DNA of 64,000 nt from Erinaceus europaeus (Eukaryota > Chordata > Mammalia > Eulipotyphla > Erinaceidae), in assembly GCF_950295315.1 (NCBI RefSeq), contig NC_080175.1, forward strand, positions 84,075,566 through 84,139,565, written 5' to 3'. The notes under the pieces are model-generated. The model had not been told where the DNA came from, searched no databases, and saw only the letters and a list, made by a program, of their open reading frames with translations. The position numbers and the translations under genes are program-made. Of this stretch, positions 22,618 to 33,155 are shown in pieces (position 1 is the first letter of the stretch; the number at the start of each line of letters is the position of its first letter).

Positions 22618-23161
22618 TAAAATTCTATCTGTTGCATTTGGGGATGAGATAGTACTTCTGTAAAAAATCCCGTGACTGGAGACTCATTCCCTATAAAGCC
22701 TGAAGGAGCTCCCATCACTATCCTCTTGCCTCTCTCACAAGTTTTCTACTCTGAATTAAGTTTTGCTTTCAGCTGAACTTGACTCTGAATTCATTCTTGT
22801 ATGAGTTCAATGATTGAAGAATTATAGTGTTTAACTTGTAGCAGCTTCCTTAAAAATTTCATTGTATCTGATTGTCATACTATGTCAAAAATAGGATATT
22901 AATATTTGCAAAATGTGTGCATGATTCTATGCCATTTTATCTTGGATGTAGTGTAGTAGAAGCTTCACCAGCTGAGAAATGTAACTATGTCATCACGAGG
23001 GATAACTTCCTTCTGTTGTCCCTTTCTGGTTGGTCAGTCATGCTTATTCACCACCAGGTAGGTTACCATGACAAACCTGGAGAAATCCAGTGAAAATCCA
23101 GTGCTGGAAATTGGATTTTACAATCTCTTTGGTTCCCTACTTTCTCAAACATTTTGTGGGT
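22618..23161. other. No recognised feature
   Basis: Unassigned sequence. A 73-codon frame at 22872-23093 (+) has no recognisable domain. Confidence 0.45.
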
Positions 23162-23515
23162 CTAAGGACATCTTTCAACATGGTATATTCTGAAAACCAA
23201 GCCATTTCTCAAATGTATGGAGTGAAGCTGCTCAGATGAAACCACCTCAAGATTCTTAGGGTTGTTCTCAGGTGTCTCTTGTGGGCATTTGATTATTTTA
23301 GGTGAGAACAGTGAACAGGAGACAAAAGCAAAAGTTATACTTCCAATGATTACAGTAAGCATTGCTCCAGCCATTATCAAAGTAAACCAGCTCCTCTCAA
23401 GTCATTCTTTTTGCCAATCTAAAGGAAAAGATTTGTCATTTTCTAAACCTTTTCGACACTCCCTGAGTACTTCTCCTCTTGTCACTTTGAGATCTTCACT
23501 TTGAATATAAATCAT
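23162..23515 (-). pseudogene. Possible relic of a small single-pass membrane protein, one in-frame TGA
   Basis: A minus-strand frame of 117 codons plus a stop begins at ATG 23515-23513. It runs to TAG at 23162 with a single interruption, TGA at codon 38 (23404-23402). The part before the stop is charged (SEDLKVTRGEVLRECRKGLE), and after it comes ERSWFTLIMAG and a hydrophobic segment (LTVIIGSITFAFVSC) typical of a transmembrane helix, then a polar tail. An in-frame TAG two codons upstream of the ATG limits the start. I do not recognise the protein. It could be a decayed exon, a processed copy or a chance frame; the AT-rich background makes chance realistic. Confidence 0.3.
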
Positions 23516-23744
23516 GCTTCTCTATATGGCGGTACACACGTAATTGATGCAACTCTCTTGGGAACTGCAGTGCACTTTAATGAATTCAATTCAATTTTCC
23601 TTTGTTAATTGGTCTGATGCTATTTGATTGCTCATCTACGCATAGAAGAGATAGGAGAAATTCTTCTTGCACCTTGACAATAGAAAATAAACTCCTTGTT
23701 GTTGCTTCTTTGTCTCTTTATTTCTTCTGATTTGGTACACACAT

Positions 23745-23796
<52 letters not shown>

Positions 23797-24447
23797 ACAT
23801 TATTGTCTATTTTTAAACCACCCCAATGTTACTTTTCTTGTAGTAGGCCACAGAATGCTAAGTGAACTGGAAAAGTATTTCTAATATAAAAGAAAAACAT
23901 GGTTAATGGAATAGTTATACCACAGAAGAACTCAGTGAAAACTATTCTAATTTAAGGAAAAATAACTCTCTATATAGCATTTAAAACTCACTCATCACTT
24001 GTCACAAACTCCTTATGCTGTGTTAGAGAATTATACTGGATAATATTCAAAACCAAACGTCCATATTTTTTTTCTTTTAGGTTTATTTATGTGTAGAACT
24101 ACATAAAATTCAGGTTTCATAAATATCCCTGCTTCTGTCTTCTATGAAACTGAAAAGAGTGTGTATTACCTGAGCCACTGGCAGCTGATAAAAACCTCTG
24201 TGTCCTTCCTTTATTAAAAGTTTTGCTTTAGAATTCCAACTATAGGACTCTGGGAAACATTTATTTTTCAAAAAGTGGCTCTTCAGTGTAATTTCTTTTT
24301 CTTTGAGAATTGCAGGATTCATTTGCTTTATCCTATTATGGTACACTATCTTTCTTTTAATTCGCTATTTACTAGTAAATTTTCTATTTATTAAAAAATT
24401 TCAAAACTGTGTTTTTCTTTTATTATCCTTCCACACCCTCTTCCTGA
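23516..24447. other. No recognised feature apart from a CA repeat
   Basis: Unassigned sequence with the CA microsatellite described separately. A 78-codon frame at 24110-24346 (-) has no domain. Confidence 0.45.
23744..23800. repeat. (CA)n microsatellite
   Basis: About 50 bp of CA units with TACA interruptions. Confidence 0.95.
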
Positions 24448-24485
24448 ATTATTGAATTGATATATGTATATATCAATTCAATAAT
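24448..24485. repeat. Perfect AT-rich palindrome, 17-bp arms
   Basis: ATTATTGAATTGATATA, a four-base TGTA spacer, then its exact reverse complement. It can form a hairpin or cruciform. No transposon termini are visible around it. Confidence 0.9.
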
Positions 24486-24654
24486 AAATAACATACCAGT
24501 GCTCTGGTGTCTAACAGAAATATAGTAGAGTCATTGTTTTAAAATGATACATATAAATAAAATTATGACTACAAATATGTGGTCTCATTTATAATTACAA
24601 TTGAAGATAAGACTTAACAATTATTGATGTTATACTTAAATTTTATCTGATTTT

Positions 24655-24815
24655 TAAAAGTATTTATTTATTTATTGAGAGGGAGGGAAGGAGAGAGAGA
24701 GAGAGAGAGAGAGAAACAGACATCACTCTGGTCCATGTGCTGCCGGGGATTGAACTCAGGACCTCATACTTGAAAGTCCAACATGTTATTCACTGAGCCA
24801 TCTCCTTAACCCCTC
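24655..24815 (-). mobile_element. SINE-D with (GA)n tract
   Basis: TATTTATTTATTTATTGAG, an expanded GA run (24692-24714), CATCACTCTGGTCCATGTGC and CCATCTCCTTAACCCC. Flanks ATCT(G/A)ATTTTTAA at 24645-24657 and 24816-24828 look like a 13-bp TSD with one mismatch. Confidence 0.83.
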
Positions 24816-24954
24816 ATCTAATTTTTAATGTGAACTTTTTATTGTAGTATACTAACATAAATTTGGAAAAATTATATATATATTCATATATAGTTTGCTG
24901 TCTTTTAAAAATTGAATAAGACCAGGTGCTCACAAGCTGAGAAGCTGTATGTAT

Positions 24955-25107
24955 ATCTTTTAAGAGTTACTTAAATTTTAGCATGAGAATGATAAAAAAG
25001 TAGAGACAAGAGAGAACCAGAGCATCACTCAGACACTTGTGATGCTGGGAGTTGAACTTGGGACCTCATGCTTATCAATCTAACTCTAAGCTACTGCACC
25101 AACTCCT
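24955..25107 (-). mobile_element. SINE-D, diverged
   Basis: CATCACTCAGACACTTGTG, the B-box complement GAGTTGAACTTGGGACC and AGCTACTGCACCAACTCC. The tail region is decayed. Confidence 0.68.
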
Positions 25108-25207
25108 ATGTCATGCGTGTGCTCGGTTTCAGTCACAACCTTTCCTACATGTGTCCAGGTCAACCAGTATCCTAACTTCTACCACTACAGTTTAATTCAG
25201 TCAGTTA

Positions 25208-25259
25208 CTCAATTAAAATATTTATTTTGTATAGAGACAGAGAGAAATTAAAAGGGAAG

Positions 25260-25300
<41 letters not shown>

Positions 25301-25424
25301 AGCAGTGTTCTCACCTCACTTTCCCCTACCCCACCCCTGCCTGCAGGTAGGGGGATTGGACCTGGGTCCTTGCACACTATGAGAAGCATACTCAATAGGA
25401 TGTTCTACCACGTGCCTAACCCCA
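25208..25424 (-). mobile_element. SINE-B with (GA)n tract
   Basis: TATTTATTTTGTATAGAGAC, GA repeat 25267-25295, CCTGCAGCAGTGTTCTCACC and a head ending CACGTGCCTAACCCC. Confidence 0.78.
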
Positions 25425-25703
25425 GTTATTTATTTTATGTAAGCAGAAGCATACAATAGGTTTTCTTTTATGCCATATTTCTAGTCTAATTTTGAGGTTT
25501 GAGTCATTATTCAGTTAGCCTCTAGTTTGTCCAGTTTCATTGTTATGCTGTCTTCAGCATAGGAACATACTAAGAAAGAATAGACTAATTCAAAGGTACA
25601 TACTTTAATATTCAAGTAAAAGTTGGAAGACTATTTTAATATTGTATAGTAATAGCTACACAACTTTCTCCTAACTACAAAAGACATACACCCAGTTCTC
25701 TGG

Positions 25704-25880
25704 GGGGGGGGGCTTGATAGGACAGATAGAAATTGAGAGAGAAGTGGGAGATAGACACCTGCAGACCTGCCTCACTGCTCAGGAAGTGTCCACCCCATGC
25801 AGGTGGGAAACAGAAGCTCTAACCCTGTCCTTGAGCATGGTAATATGTACACTCAGCCAGGTGTGCCACTGCCTGGCCCC
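25704..25880 (-). mobile_element. SINE-B, tail replaced by G-run
   Basis: It begins abruptly at a run of G (25703-25712), then GGACAGATAGAAATTGAGAG, CACCTGCAGACCTGCCTCAC and a head ending CACTGCCTGGCCCC. Confidence 0.78.
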
Positions 25881-26244
25881 CTCTAAGAGGTCTGCTTTGG
25901 CTGTCTTGGAACACGCCATCCTTATAGAAGTTCAATCTAGTCTAATCATAAAGAACAAAGGCAGCCCATCCAACAATTGACACCAGTCATTTGCAGACAT
26001 GTGTGTGAGGCTATTTTGGACAATTAAACCATAGTCAAATCTCCAGACAAAAGCAGCTGGATAAATTATTCAATCATGACTAGCTACAGAATTGCTCAGA
26101 TGATCTAAATTTCCAAAAATAATTCATCAGACTTAAGGAGTGACTGTGTGTTAGTACTTGTACAGATACTTTATTAATAATTGTTTACAACCAATCCAGA
26201 CTCAAGCATATTTTTTGAATATCCTTTGTGATCTTATTTTAATA
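25881..26244. other. No recognised feature
   Basis: Unassigned sequence. Confidence 0.5.
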
Positions 26245-26385
26245 TTTTACTGGGGGGGGGTAATGATATCCAGTACAGTTGTTGACACAGAGGAACATCA
26301 ATACCCCCAAGGTCCTTTTCATTTCACCCACCAACCCCTCCCTCCTGAGTCTTTTGCTTTGCTATAGTGCCCTCTACCTAGTCTA
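26245..26385 (-). mobile_element. L1 3' UTR fragment, old
   Basis: TTTTACTGGGGGGGGG, GTACAGTTGTTGACAC and TTTGCTTTGCTATAGTGCC parallel 11050-11275 and 50690-50860 in reverse orientation. Confidence 0.5.
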
Positions 26386-27044
26386 AGTTTTACTTTGTGT
26401 TTTCCTTTTTGAAAACATTAATTGTAGTCGTCTTCTTTGTACTTTGATATCTGCACTAGATAAATTAAGAGATGGCCCGTGTACTAGATACATTTCGCAC
26501 TTTTCCAAGTGAATGTTTTAATTAGCAGAGCATTCTTTAAATACTGTTTTCCTAGGACTATATCTGGATGCACTTAAACTATCCTTGGTTGTTCATTTAT
26601 ATCTTTCTTCTGACACTGATTATATATGATGGTGCGTTGCAGACATCTGTGTGTTCTTTGGTTTCCTGAGTGGATGTCATGGGCAGGAAGCACATCTACT
26701 ACGAAACCACTTAAATTACTTCCTTTCTCTGTTTTCCTTCTTCCATACTTTCTTCCTTTTCTCTCACTAAATTCCTACAGAATACCTATAATATTTGGGA
26801 AAATGAACTTTATTAAATAAAACCCAATGATATTTAGTGTAAATAATAAAGCCTATATAAATAAAATAATTTCTGTAAGATAAATTTTGGACTTAGGAGA
26901 TAAGAAACAATAACAAAAGAAAGTCCTGAATTTGACATTTAGTTTATAAACTGCTGAATTGTGTCTTAATGTAGGATATTATTTAACAAATAGACACACA
27001 AAATGTTACCTTTACTTACGTTGATGTAATGTTAACTTAAGCCT
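26386..27044. other. No recognised feature
   Basis: AT-rich unassigned sequence. Confidence 0.5.
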
Positions 27045-27243
27045 CTTAAAATTTATTTTCCTTTTCATCTATTTTTGATAGACTGTGAGAACAAGAAAAT
27101 AGAAAGAGAGAGAGCGAGAGACAGAAAGGAGAGACACCTGCAGCACTGTCCCACCTGTGCAGCTTTCGTCCCATAACTGAGGACCCAGGGCCTCATATGT
27201 GATGTTCTGTGCATTCTGCCAGATGAGCCACAATATAATCCCA
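27045..27243 (-). mobile_element. SINE-B, diverged
   Basis: GAGAGACACCTGCAGCACTG, a short CCTGTGCAGCTTTCGTC and a degenerate head ending CCACAATATAATCCC. Confidence 0.65.
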
Positions 27244-27284
27244 AGTATTTAAGGAATATAAACTTGAATCAGATACTTAATCTT

Positions 27285-27490
27285 TTTCGTTTTTTTTTTT
27301 TTTTTACTTTATTTATATTTTCAGACATCACTGTCACTTCACTATTCCAGGTTGTCATTTTCAGTTAAAAAGACAGGGAGAAAGACACCATTGCACCCAA
27401 ACTTCTCTCATGGTGTAGGAGCTTGACTCGAAACTCAACTGTGTCCACAAAATGCCAGTGCCTTATCCAGGTGAGCTATTATTAGCCCTC
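27285..27490 (-). mobile_element. SINE-E, reversed
   Basis: A T-run tail complement, CATCACTGTCACTTCACTAT, AGACAGGGAGAAAGACACC, GTAGGAGCTTGACTCG and TTATCCAGGTGAGCTATTA. Confidence 0.62.
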
Positions 27491-27589
27491 CTTCATCTAA
27501 AGCTGGTATAAATCTGATATCTATTTTGTAGATTTTTGTTAGAATTAGGCGATATCATATTGGTATCACCAAAGGAGAAGATTCAGAAT

Positions 27590-27892
27590 TTTTTTATTTA
27601 AAATTATTTATTTATTTATTTATTTCCTTTCATTGCCCTTGTTTTTCATTGTTGCTGTAGTTATTATTGTTGTAGTTATTGATGTCATCGTTATTGGATA
27701 GGACAGAGAGAAATGGAGGGAGAAGGGGAAGACAGAGAGGGGGAGAGAAAGACAGACACCTGCAGACCTGCTTCACCGCCTGTGAAGCGACTCCCCTCCA
27801 GGTGGGGCGCTGGGGCTCAAACCCGGATCCTTACGCTGGTCCTTGTGCTTTGTGCCACGTACGCTTAACCCACTGTGCTTCCGCGCGGCCCC
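27590..27892 (-). mobile_element. SINE-A with 10-bp TSD
   Basis: (TTTA)n tail complement, TTTCATTGCCCTTG, a GTT-rich linker, GACAGACACCTGCAGACC and a head with an intact B-box complement (GGCTCAAACCCGGATCC). GATTCAGAAT flanks it at 27580-27589 and 27893-27902. It lacks the 3' domain, yet it is a little-diverged copy. Confidence 0.9.
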
Positions 27893-28156
27893 GATTCAGA
27901 ATATTTTAAGCACTGATTAATTATTAAAAGTTAGGACTAGTATGTGAAATATTAGTTGACTTTTCTTGTTACTGCTTTAAAATATTAGATTTGGCAAATT
28001 GTTTTAGTGGAGATAACACCTTATTATCTACTTCATTTAAGAATCCTTCTAAATCATATCTTTTATCTACCGTATATTCGTTTTGTCTGGAACCAGCTAC
28101 CGCCTAAATCTGTTACATTAAGCTGTCAGTCAATTTATTCTCTGTAGTAAAGTCAC

Positions 28157-28175
28157 CCTTTCTTTCTTTTTTTTT

Positions 28176-28267
<92 letters not shown>

Positions 28268-28395
28268 TCCTCCTGCCTTCCTGCCTTCCTGCCTTCCTGC
28301 CTTCCTGCCTTCCTGCCTTCCTGCCTTCCTGCCTTCCTGCCTTCCTGCCTTCCTGCCTTCCTGCCTTCCTGCCTTTCTGCCTTCCTGCCTTTCTG
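28157..28395. repeat. (TTTC)n then (TTCCTGCC)n microsatellite
   Basis: About 110 bp of TTTC units are followed by about 125 bp of an 8-bp unit TTCCTGCC. The KKER-type and QEGRKAGR-type reading frames across it are products of the repeat, not genes. Confidence 0.95.
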
Positions 28396-28694
28396 CCTTG
28401 CTGGGACTAGGTGCATGCACTATGAATCCACTGCTCCTGGAGCCTATTTTTTCCCTTTTGTTTCCCTTGTTGTTATTATTACTGATGTTGTTGGTTTTGG
28501 ACAGAACAGAGAGAAATAGAGAGAAGAGGGCAAGAGAGAGAGGTGGAGAAAAAGACATCTGCAGATCTGCTTCACTGCCTGTGAAGCAACCCCTCTGCAG
28601 GTGGGGAACCTGGGGCTCGAATTGGGAGAAGTTCCTCCAGTCCTTGTGCTTTGCATCACGTGTGCTTAGTCCGCTGCTTCACCACCCAGCCCCT
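28396..28694 (-). mobile_element. SINE-A, full-length, reversed
   Basis: The reversed 3' domain (ATGAATCCACTGCTCCTGGA), TTTCCCTTGTTG linker, CATCTGCAGATCTGCTTCAC and a head ending CCACCCAGCCCC. AAGTCAC at 28150-28156 and 28695-28701 would be TSDs, placing the microsatellite inside the insertion as an expanded tail. Confidence 0.85.
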
Positions 28695-28701
28695 AAGTCA
28701 C

Positions 28702-29385
28702 AATTTCTACGAAAATCAAATGAATATAATTACAGCTATAAAAATGCAACTGTATTTTGGGAAGAATATCATAAAGTAAAAGATAAGATAATTGGTAAGA
28801 ACCCCAAAGTTTATCATCTTCAAGCATAATCCTTCTTTGAGATCAACTATCCAAAAAATTCCTGACTGACATTTTTGGAGAGAGAATAAGTATAAATGGC
28901 TAATGATTGACTGACTAGGTACATAAGAACTGGAGTTCGTGCTATTCAAATGCTAAGGTTGTACCACACATGTGATGATAAGGCATCATGTAGCTGGTAG
29001 ACAAGATTGCAATTCATTCTAGCAGATGTTTGAGAAGGAAATTATCCATTTAATTTGTTTATGAGTCAGAGGAATTTTATTTGAATATAATTACAGGAGG
29101 AGATCACAGTTTTTGAATGGACTGCATCCCAATAATGTTTTTGTGACTCACTTCTTTGGAACTAAGAACACACACACACACACACACATGCTGGTTTAAA
29201 TGCTGATGTTTCCCAAGCAAACTCATCAATATCTACTTTAACCCATTTAGATGATAGTGTATGTATATCAATCATATCAACTCTCTGGATAAAGGACTTG
29301 AAGAGAAAATAGCCTCTTCTTGTTCTGGCTAGTTTGTTTTGATTTCAGTAGTGATACTCTCTCCTCTTTTCAGCCCTGCTTTTTC
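28702..29385. other. No recognised feature; short CA run at 29170-29188
   Basis: Unassigned sequence. Confidence 0.5.
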
Positions 29386-29640
29386 TATTCCTTTTTAAAA
29401 TTTCTTTTTATTTATAAAAAGGAAACATTGACAAAACCACAGGGTAAGAGGGGTACAACTCCACACAATTCCCACCATCAGAACTCCGTATCCAATCCCT
29501 TCCCCTGACAGCTTTCCTATTCTTTATCCCCCCAGACACTACAAACCACCAAGAAGGATTAAAACTCTGGTCTGACCCATTCTTGGCAGACTTCACACTA
29601 TTCCAAAAATTATCTGCTTTCCCCTTTCCACCATACACAA
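29386..29640 (-). mobile_element. L1 extreme 3' end, reversed
   Basis: TTTTTATTTATAAAAAGGAA, AGAGGGGTACAACTCCACAC, CCCACCATCAGAACTCCG and CTGACAGCTTTCCTATTC are the reversed tail end. The upstream part (29540-29640) departs from the common version. Confidence 0.78.
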
Positions 29641-30660
29641 CTTGTATTTTTTGAGTTGCTAATCTGAATTAAAATGAGATGTAGCATGGATGGGGTCAGT
29701 ATTTATTCCAGATGTATTATAATTTAAGAAATTAAATACTTGTACAGGAAAACTACTGTATTTGGTGGTCTTTTTGACTAAAAAAATGAAGAGGAAACAA
29801 AACTCAAACAAAACAAAATTCAGATGTTTTGGAACAATGATGTATTGCAGTCAGGGCCATCATTTGATATATATATATATATATTTTTGCCAAGAAGTCT
29901 ATTCTAGGAGTCATCTTGCTAAATGTTTTCCTTGATACTTTCCTGTATAAATTTATATCTTCTTTGCCTTATAGGAATCACGAATACTTGAGTGGCAATA
30001 ACAAAGCATGTTTTATATATTAACGTGTATCTGTTTAAGGAAATGAATATTTTGATAATTTGATCCTTTACCTCTAAATATTTGTTCTTTTCTTCTGGTG
30101 AAAATAGTGGTTGACTTTTCCTTGACTATAAATAACAATCTATTTTTACTTAGAAAATAATCTTGATTCTCTTATTAGAGAAATGAGAAGTTGAATAAGA
30201 AAATGCTTCAGTTCGTTTTATTCTCAACCAAATGCCATAGATATTCAAGCATTATTTGGCATAAATAAAATAGTGAAGTATATATAAAGTAGAGTCTAAG
30301 TTACTTAACATATTTATAAATGAAGTTGAAATAAGTGGAACATGGGGAAAATCCCTATGTATATAGCTTTAAGTTAGAAAAATGTAAAATTTTATCTGTG
30401 AGGTAATTCCATATAATGCTGTAAGCTTAAAAATAGTTCATACTAGACTGTTACATTGGATTCACTTTTATTTATTTTGTTGAAACAGCTCATCATCTGT
30501 CCAAAGCATTTGAGTGGTCCTTTCTGATTTACATGTGAACTCTGACATGTAATACATAAACCTGTGAGGTCAGGAGATAACAAACATACCACCACACAAC
30601 AGCTGGAACTGCTTGTTTTTTTTTTACAGGTGTGACTTTGTGAGTAAAGCTATAAGGACT
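29641..30660. other. One kilobase without recognised features; (AT)n at 29869-29886
   Basis: AT-rich unassigned sequence with no coding frame. Confidence 0.5.
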
Positions 30661-30866
30661 CTCATTAAAATAAGTTTTATTTTATTTAGTTTAATGAGGA
30701 CTGCAGAGAGTATGAGAGGGAGAGAGAATTAGAGAAAGATAGAGACATAATAGTACCATAATGTCCCCTGATGTCCAGATGCTCCCATAAAGTTCAGAGC
30801 CTTAAACTTAGGTTGTGCACGGGAGGAGGCACATACCTTACCAGGTGAGCTGTCCTCTGACTCTTA
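30661..30866 (-). mobile_element. SINE-E, reversed
   Basis: TTTTATTTTATTTAGTTTAA tail complement, GA-rich part, TTAAACTTAGGTTGTGCACG and ACCAGGTGAGCTGTCC. Confidence 0.65.
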
Positions 30867-30984
30867 CCTAGAGCTACTGGTAAGTCCATATATCATTATC
30901 TCCAGCAGTAGTATTATCCCTAATGCATACTACTATCTATTTAACACCTACACATTTATGTAAATGCCTTGCATGCTTTTATCA

Positions 30985-32095
30985 GTAAATACCCACCACC
31001 AAAACTCCATATCCCATCCCCTCCCCTGATAGCTTTCCTATTCTTTAACCCTCTGGGAATATGGACTCAAGATCATTGTGAGATGCAGAAGGTGGAAAGT
31101 CTGGCTTCTGTAATTGCTTCCCCACTAACATGGGCATTGACAAGTCGATCCATACTCTCATCCTCTCTCTCTCTTTCCCTAGTGTGGTGGGGCTCTGGGG
31201 AAGTGGAGCTCCAGGACACATTAGTGGGGTCATCTGTCCAGGGAAGTCTGGTTGGCATCATGCTAGCATATGAAACCTGGTGGCTGAAAAGAGAGTTAAC
31301 ATATAAATTGTTAATAAAGAAATAGTTGACTAAGAAAATAAAGAAATTGTTGACTAATTATTAACCTAAAGGCTGGAATAGTGAAGATGAAGAGTTGGGG
31401 GGGGTCCTCCATTTTTTAGATAGCTACTAGTCATATTTTAGTTATATTCCAAAGGGCCTGTGGCTATACTAGTTTTTATTGTTGTTGTTGTTGTTTGTTT
31501 TTCCCCTGAGCTGAAAGGTGAAATGTAGGTGAATTCAAATTATTGTCTGGGAAGATGATGTCATGGCTGCATAAAGGACCAGAAAGCTGGATCAGAGAAG
31601 AGAGTAGCTCCTAAATGTGGGAATGTGTATAATATTGTTGACTGTAAACCCCATCAATTTGACGTGATCTGGGGCCCATATTCAGCTTAGGAGCCTATGT
31701 GACCTCTGCATCCCTGTAGATCTGTGGTCATGAGTTGGAACTTTCCAAGTTGCCCCAGTGCTCACATTCTGTGGTCATGAGTAGGAATTTTCCAAGCTGC
31801 CCCAATATCGATCCATCTTCAGGTATGTTGTCTGTCCTCCCTTCGGAGGATGGAACATTCTGTACTGTTGTTGATCCAAGTTGAGGACAATGTCCTATGG
31901 GGGGGTCCACAAGTTTTGTTGTTCCTGATAGAGATGACAGTTAACAATAGAGAGAGGGATTTATTCGAGGTCTAGGCTCATCATGTCTATTTGGGAATCT
32001 CAGGACTCGGGATTAGGGCCCCAGCTGATAGGAGGCCTGATAGTGACTAAAGAGTCATCGTTAAAGTATGCCAGTCTCTTGCCCTTATTATCACT
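30985..32095 (-). mobile_element. L1 3' UTR, 1.1 kb, reversed
   Basis: CACCAAAACTCCATATCCC, ATGCAGAAGGTGGAAAGTC, GGGGTCATCTGTCCAGGGAA and CCAAAGGGCCTGTGGC, then CCTTCGGAGGATGGAAC and AGAGGGATTTATTCGAGG. This is the longest reversed UTR here. Near 31735-31800 a segment (GTGGTCATGAGT, TTCCAAG(T/C)TGCCCCA) occurs twice in tandem. The tail itself is missing. Confidence 0.82.
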
Positions 32096-32279
32096 AAGTT
32101 ATTACAATTCTGGAAAATAATGTGAGTATAATTCCTACATAAAGAATTAAATTAATTCACCCAATGGCAATCTGAGTAAATAAAATAGTAAATGTATATT
32201 TGATGTAACTGAGAGGTTTTTTTTTTGTGGTTCCCACAATTTTATCTCTATAGGAACATAAACAGCAATATGAAAAAGA

Positions 32280-32652
32280 GAGGGGGTCAGCCTCTGGTGC
32301 AGCGGGTAAGCACACATGGGCAAAGCGCAAGGACTGGCATGAGGATCCCAGTTTGAGCCCCAGGCTCCCCACCTGCAGGGGAATCGCTTCACAGGCGGTG
32401 AAGCAGGTCTGCAGGTGTCTGTCTTTCTCTACCCCTCTCTGTCTTCCTCTCCTCTCTCCATTTCTCTCTGTCCTATCCAACAATGAATGACATCAACAAT
32501 AACAATAATAACCACAACAAGGCTACAAAAACAAGGGCAACAAAAGAGGGAAAAAATGGCCTCCAGGAGCAGTGGATTCATGGTGCAGGCACTGAGCCCC
32601 AGCAATAACTGTGGAGGCAAAAAATAAAAACAAAAAGAGAGAGAGAGAGTAA
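32280..32652 (+). mobile_element. SINE-A, full-length, plus strand
   Basis: TCTGGTGCAGCGGGTAAGC (A-box region), CAGTTTGAGCCCCAGGC (B-box), GTGAAGCAGGTCTGCAGG, CT-rich part, ACAAGGGCAACAAAAG linker and the 3' domain CAGCAATAACTGTGGAGGC with an A/GA tail. It is a good reference copy for the family. Confidence 0.9.
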
Positions 32653-32681
32653 AAACAAAAAACAACACACAGGTAGATCTT

Positions 32682-32970
32682 TTTTTTAGTTTTTTAAATT
32701 TATTTTTTAATATTTATTTTCCCTTTTGTTGCCCTTTTTTATTGTTGTTGTTAACTGATGTCATTGTTGTTAGATAGGACAGAGAGAAATGGAGAGAGCA
32801 GGGGAGACAGAGAGGGGGAGAGAAAGACAGACACCTGCAGACCTGCTTCCCCACCTGTGAAGTGACTCCTCTTCAGGTGGCCCCAGGCTCAAACCCGGAT
32901 CCTTATGCGGGCCCTTGCACTTTGTACCACATGCGCTTAACCCCCTGAGCTACCTACCGCCCGACTTCCA
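32682..32970 (-). mobile_element. SINE-A, reversed
   Basis: TTTTGTTGCCC linker, GACAGACACCTGCAGACC and TACCTACCGCCCGACTTCC. TAGATCTT flanks it at 32674-32681 and 32975-32982. The head carries a small deletion near 32876. Confidence 0.85.
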
Positions 32971-33078
32971 CAAATAGATCTTGAATTCTGACTTGTCACC
33001 CAGGACATACAAGTTGTATATAATTAACGCAACCCTTTCTCGTGTTTATTCTGTTTCTACTATAGAAAGCCATCACTT

Positions 33079-33140
33079 ATGATTTTATTTTACTTTGGTG
33101 TCCTACTCCAAATTCAGTTAAATCTTGCTTTTAGTTTCTC
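33079..33140 (-). mobile_element. 62-bp L1 3' UTR fragment with perfect 15-bp TSD
   Basis: TTTACTTTGGTGTCCTACTC and AATTCAGTTAAATCTTGC match the proximal L1 3' UTR (38630-38690). AGAAAGCCATCACTT occurs exactly at 33064-33078 and 33141-33155. Confidence 0.78.
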
Positions 33141-33155
33141 AGAAAGCCATCACTT

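Noticed and set aside
28257..28395. Regular 8-bp spacing resembling a CRISPR array
   Set aside because: It is a pure tandem repeat without unique spacers, in a mammalian context.
28130..28558. A 142-codon frame rich in KKER and EGRKAGRQ on the minus strand
   Set aside because: It is the translation of a (TTTC)n/(TTCCTGCC)n microsatellite and the adjoining SINE-A. Similar frames at 15708-16028, 22500-22718, 46305-46731 and 54465-54794 are also repeat products.
28396..28829. A 143-codon plus-strand frame
   Set aside because: It is antisense to the SINE-A at 28396-28694 and runs on into flanking DNA; no domain.
32280..32360. A-box and B-box promoter elements suggesting a tRNA gene
   Set aside because: They belong to the tRNA-derived SINE-A head. 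No cloverleaf with intact stems and anticodon loop was seen, and the same applies to the other SINE heads.
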